Shown: in pieces, positions 63,768 through 64,000 of the stretch | Numbering within the stretch: position 1 is the stretch's first letter | Layout: each line of letters opens with the position of its first letter | Assembly: GCF_000374365.1 (NCBI RefSeq) | Contig: NZ_KB894125.1 | Location: 1 to 64,000 of the forward strand | Length of the DNA stretch: 64,000 bases | From: Bacteroides gallinarum DSM 18171 = JCM 13658 | Lineage (GTDB): Bacteria; Bacteroidota; Bacteroidia; Bacteroidales; Bacteroidaceae | Direction: 5' to 3' | Position numbers and translations under genes: made by a program | Notes under the pieces: model-generated | Told to the model about the DNA's origin: nothing | What the model saw: only the letters and a program-made list of their open reading frames with translations | Databases searched by the model: none

Positions 63768-64000
63768 AGTCCTGCTATTTTTCTGCAAAAATAGTGTTTT
63801 AATTTTGTGTAGACAACTTTTTTGTCTGATTTTTGCGGATAATCCGTAAAAATCAGGCTTAAATTTGGTGTATTCATTTTTAATGAACGGTGCCATAAAA
63901 TGAACATGAAAAGTACCACTTCCATGCAATGATTATGCGAAAGTAATGATTTTCTGACTATTTATATGCACCCGTTACGCTTTTCTATATCATACAAGAG
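63768..64000 (-). other. Upstream region of the defence module
   Basis: No gene. It contains the AGACAA/TTGTCT hairpin (63811-63826) and the palindrome at 63826-63856, then A+T-rich sequence to the window edge. The promoter of the defence module is probably here. Confidence 0.5.
63826..63856. promoter_or_regulatory. Palindromic operator-like site upstream of the ATPase
   Basis: CTGATTTTTGCGGAT and ATCCGTAAAAATCAG are 15-base arms with 14 of 15 positions complementary around one base. Placed 59 bases upstream of the ATPase start, it is a good operator candidate. Confidence 0.55.

Larger units (their letters stand above)
22720..64000. mobile_element. Integrative conjugative element, CTnDOT-type transfer region (partial)
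   Basis: From about 22.7 kb the window changes from chromosomal genes to a continuous set of conjugation and accessory genes. These are traA-traD and traE-traQ on the minus strand, mobA-mobB-mobC on the plus strand, a lysozyme, J-domain and ArdA-like proteins, a methylase-helicase and a defence module. The gene order is that of Bacteroides CTnDOT-family elements. No integrase, excisionase, rteABC-type regulators or resistance genes are visible, so the element probably extends beyond 64000. The left limit is approximate. Confidence 0.85.

Overview
The window looks like a Bacteroides-type chromosome (Bacteroidales). It has a SusC/SusD polysaccharide-utilisation locus with an ECF sigma/FecR pair, promoter-like boxes of the form TAnnTTTGC, lipid and housekeeping genes typical of the group, and a large integrated conjugative element whose transfer genes have the CTnDOT-type TraA-TraQ and MobA-C order.

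Layout. Positions 372-9216 hold core genes. On the minus strand: a biotin-protein ligase, an MmcQ/YjbR protein, a YraN-like protein, a DUF4834-like protein, and the phospholipid pair pssA-psd. On the plus strand: a small DNA-binding-like protein, a tRNA adenosine deaminase, dnaE, thioredoxin and a small acidic protein. Positions 9879-22571 form one polysaccharide-utilisation locus read rightward: ECF sigma factor, FecR anti-sigma, SusC with an STN signalling domain, SusD, a GH9 enzyme, a membrane acyltransferase resembling heparan-glucosaminide N-acetyltransferase, a lipoprotein with a glycosidase-like fold, and a CBM9-like protein. A 78-bp terminator-like repeat occurs beyond both ends of this chromosomal block, at 55-132 and 22635-22712, in inverted orientation.

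From about 22.7 kb to the end of the window is an integrative conjugative element. It contains rightward accessory operons (23.1-36.0 kb, 47.8-49.3 kb, 59.5-61.1 kb), leftward transfer genes (traE-traQ plus a lysozyme at 36.2-47.4 kb, and traA-traD at 49.9-52.4 kb), a probable oriT at 52.88-52.94 kb, and mobA-mobB-mobC at 53.0-59.3 kb. mobC, the coupling protein, is split by a 2.5-kb group II intron with its own reverse transcriptase/maturase. Splicing the intron out restores a 675-codon reading frame. The right end carries a two-gene module (AAA ATPase plus RloB-like protein) that resembles AbiL/RloAB-type phage defence. No integrase or excision gene is in the window, so the element probably continues to the right.

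The most unusual signal is a family of five dispersed, similarly built palindromic elements of about 140-180 bp (22965, 28062, 34518, 47595, 59319). All lie on the plus strand, and each sits just upstream of the first gene of an accessory operon. Their stems differ in sequence but keep pairing, and a short internal motif is conserved. I read them as a shared structured leader, or as a single-stranded-DNA promoter-type element, that co-ordinates accessory (possibly anti-defence) genes. This is inference. Annotation is by eye: family names come from recognised motifs and gene order, not from a search.
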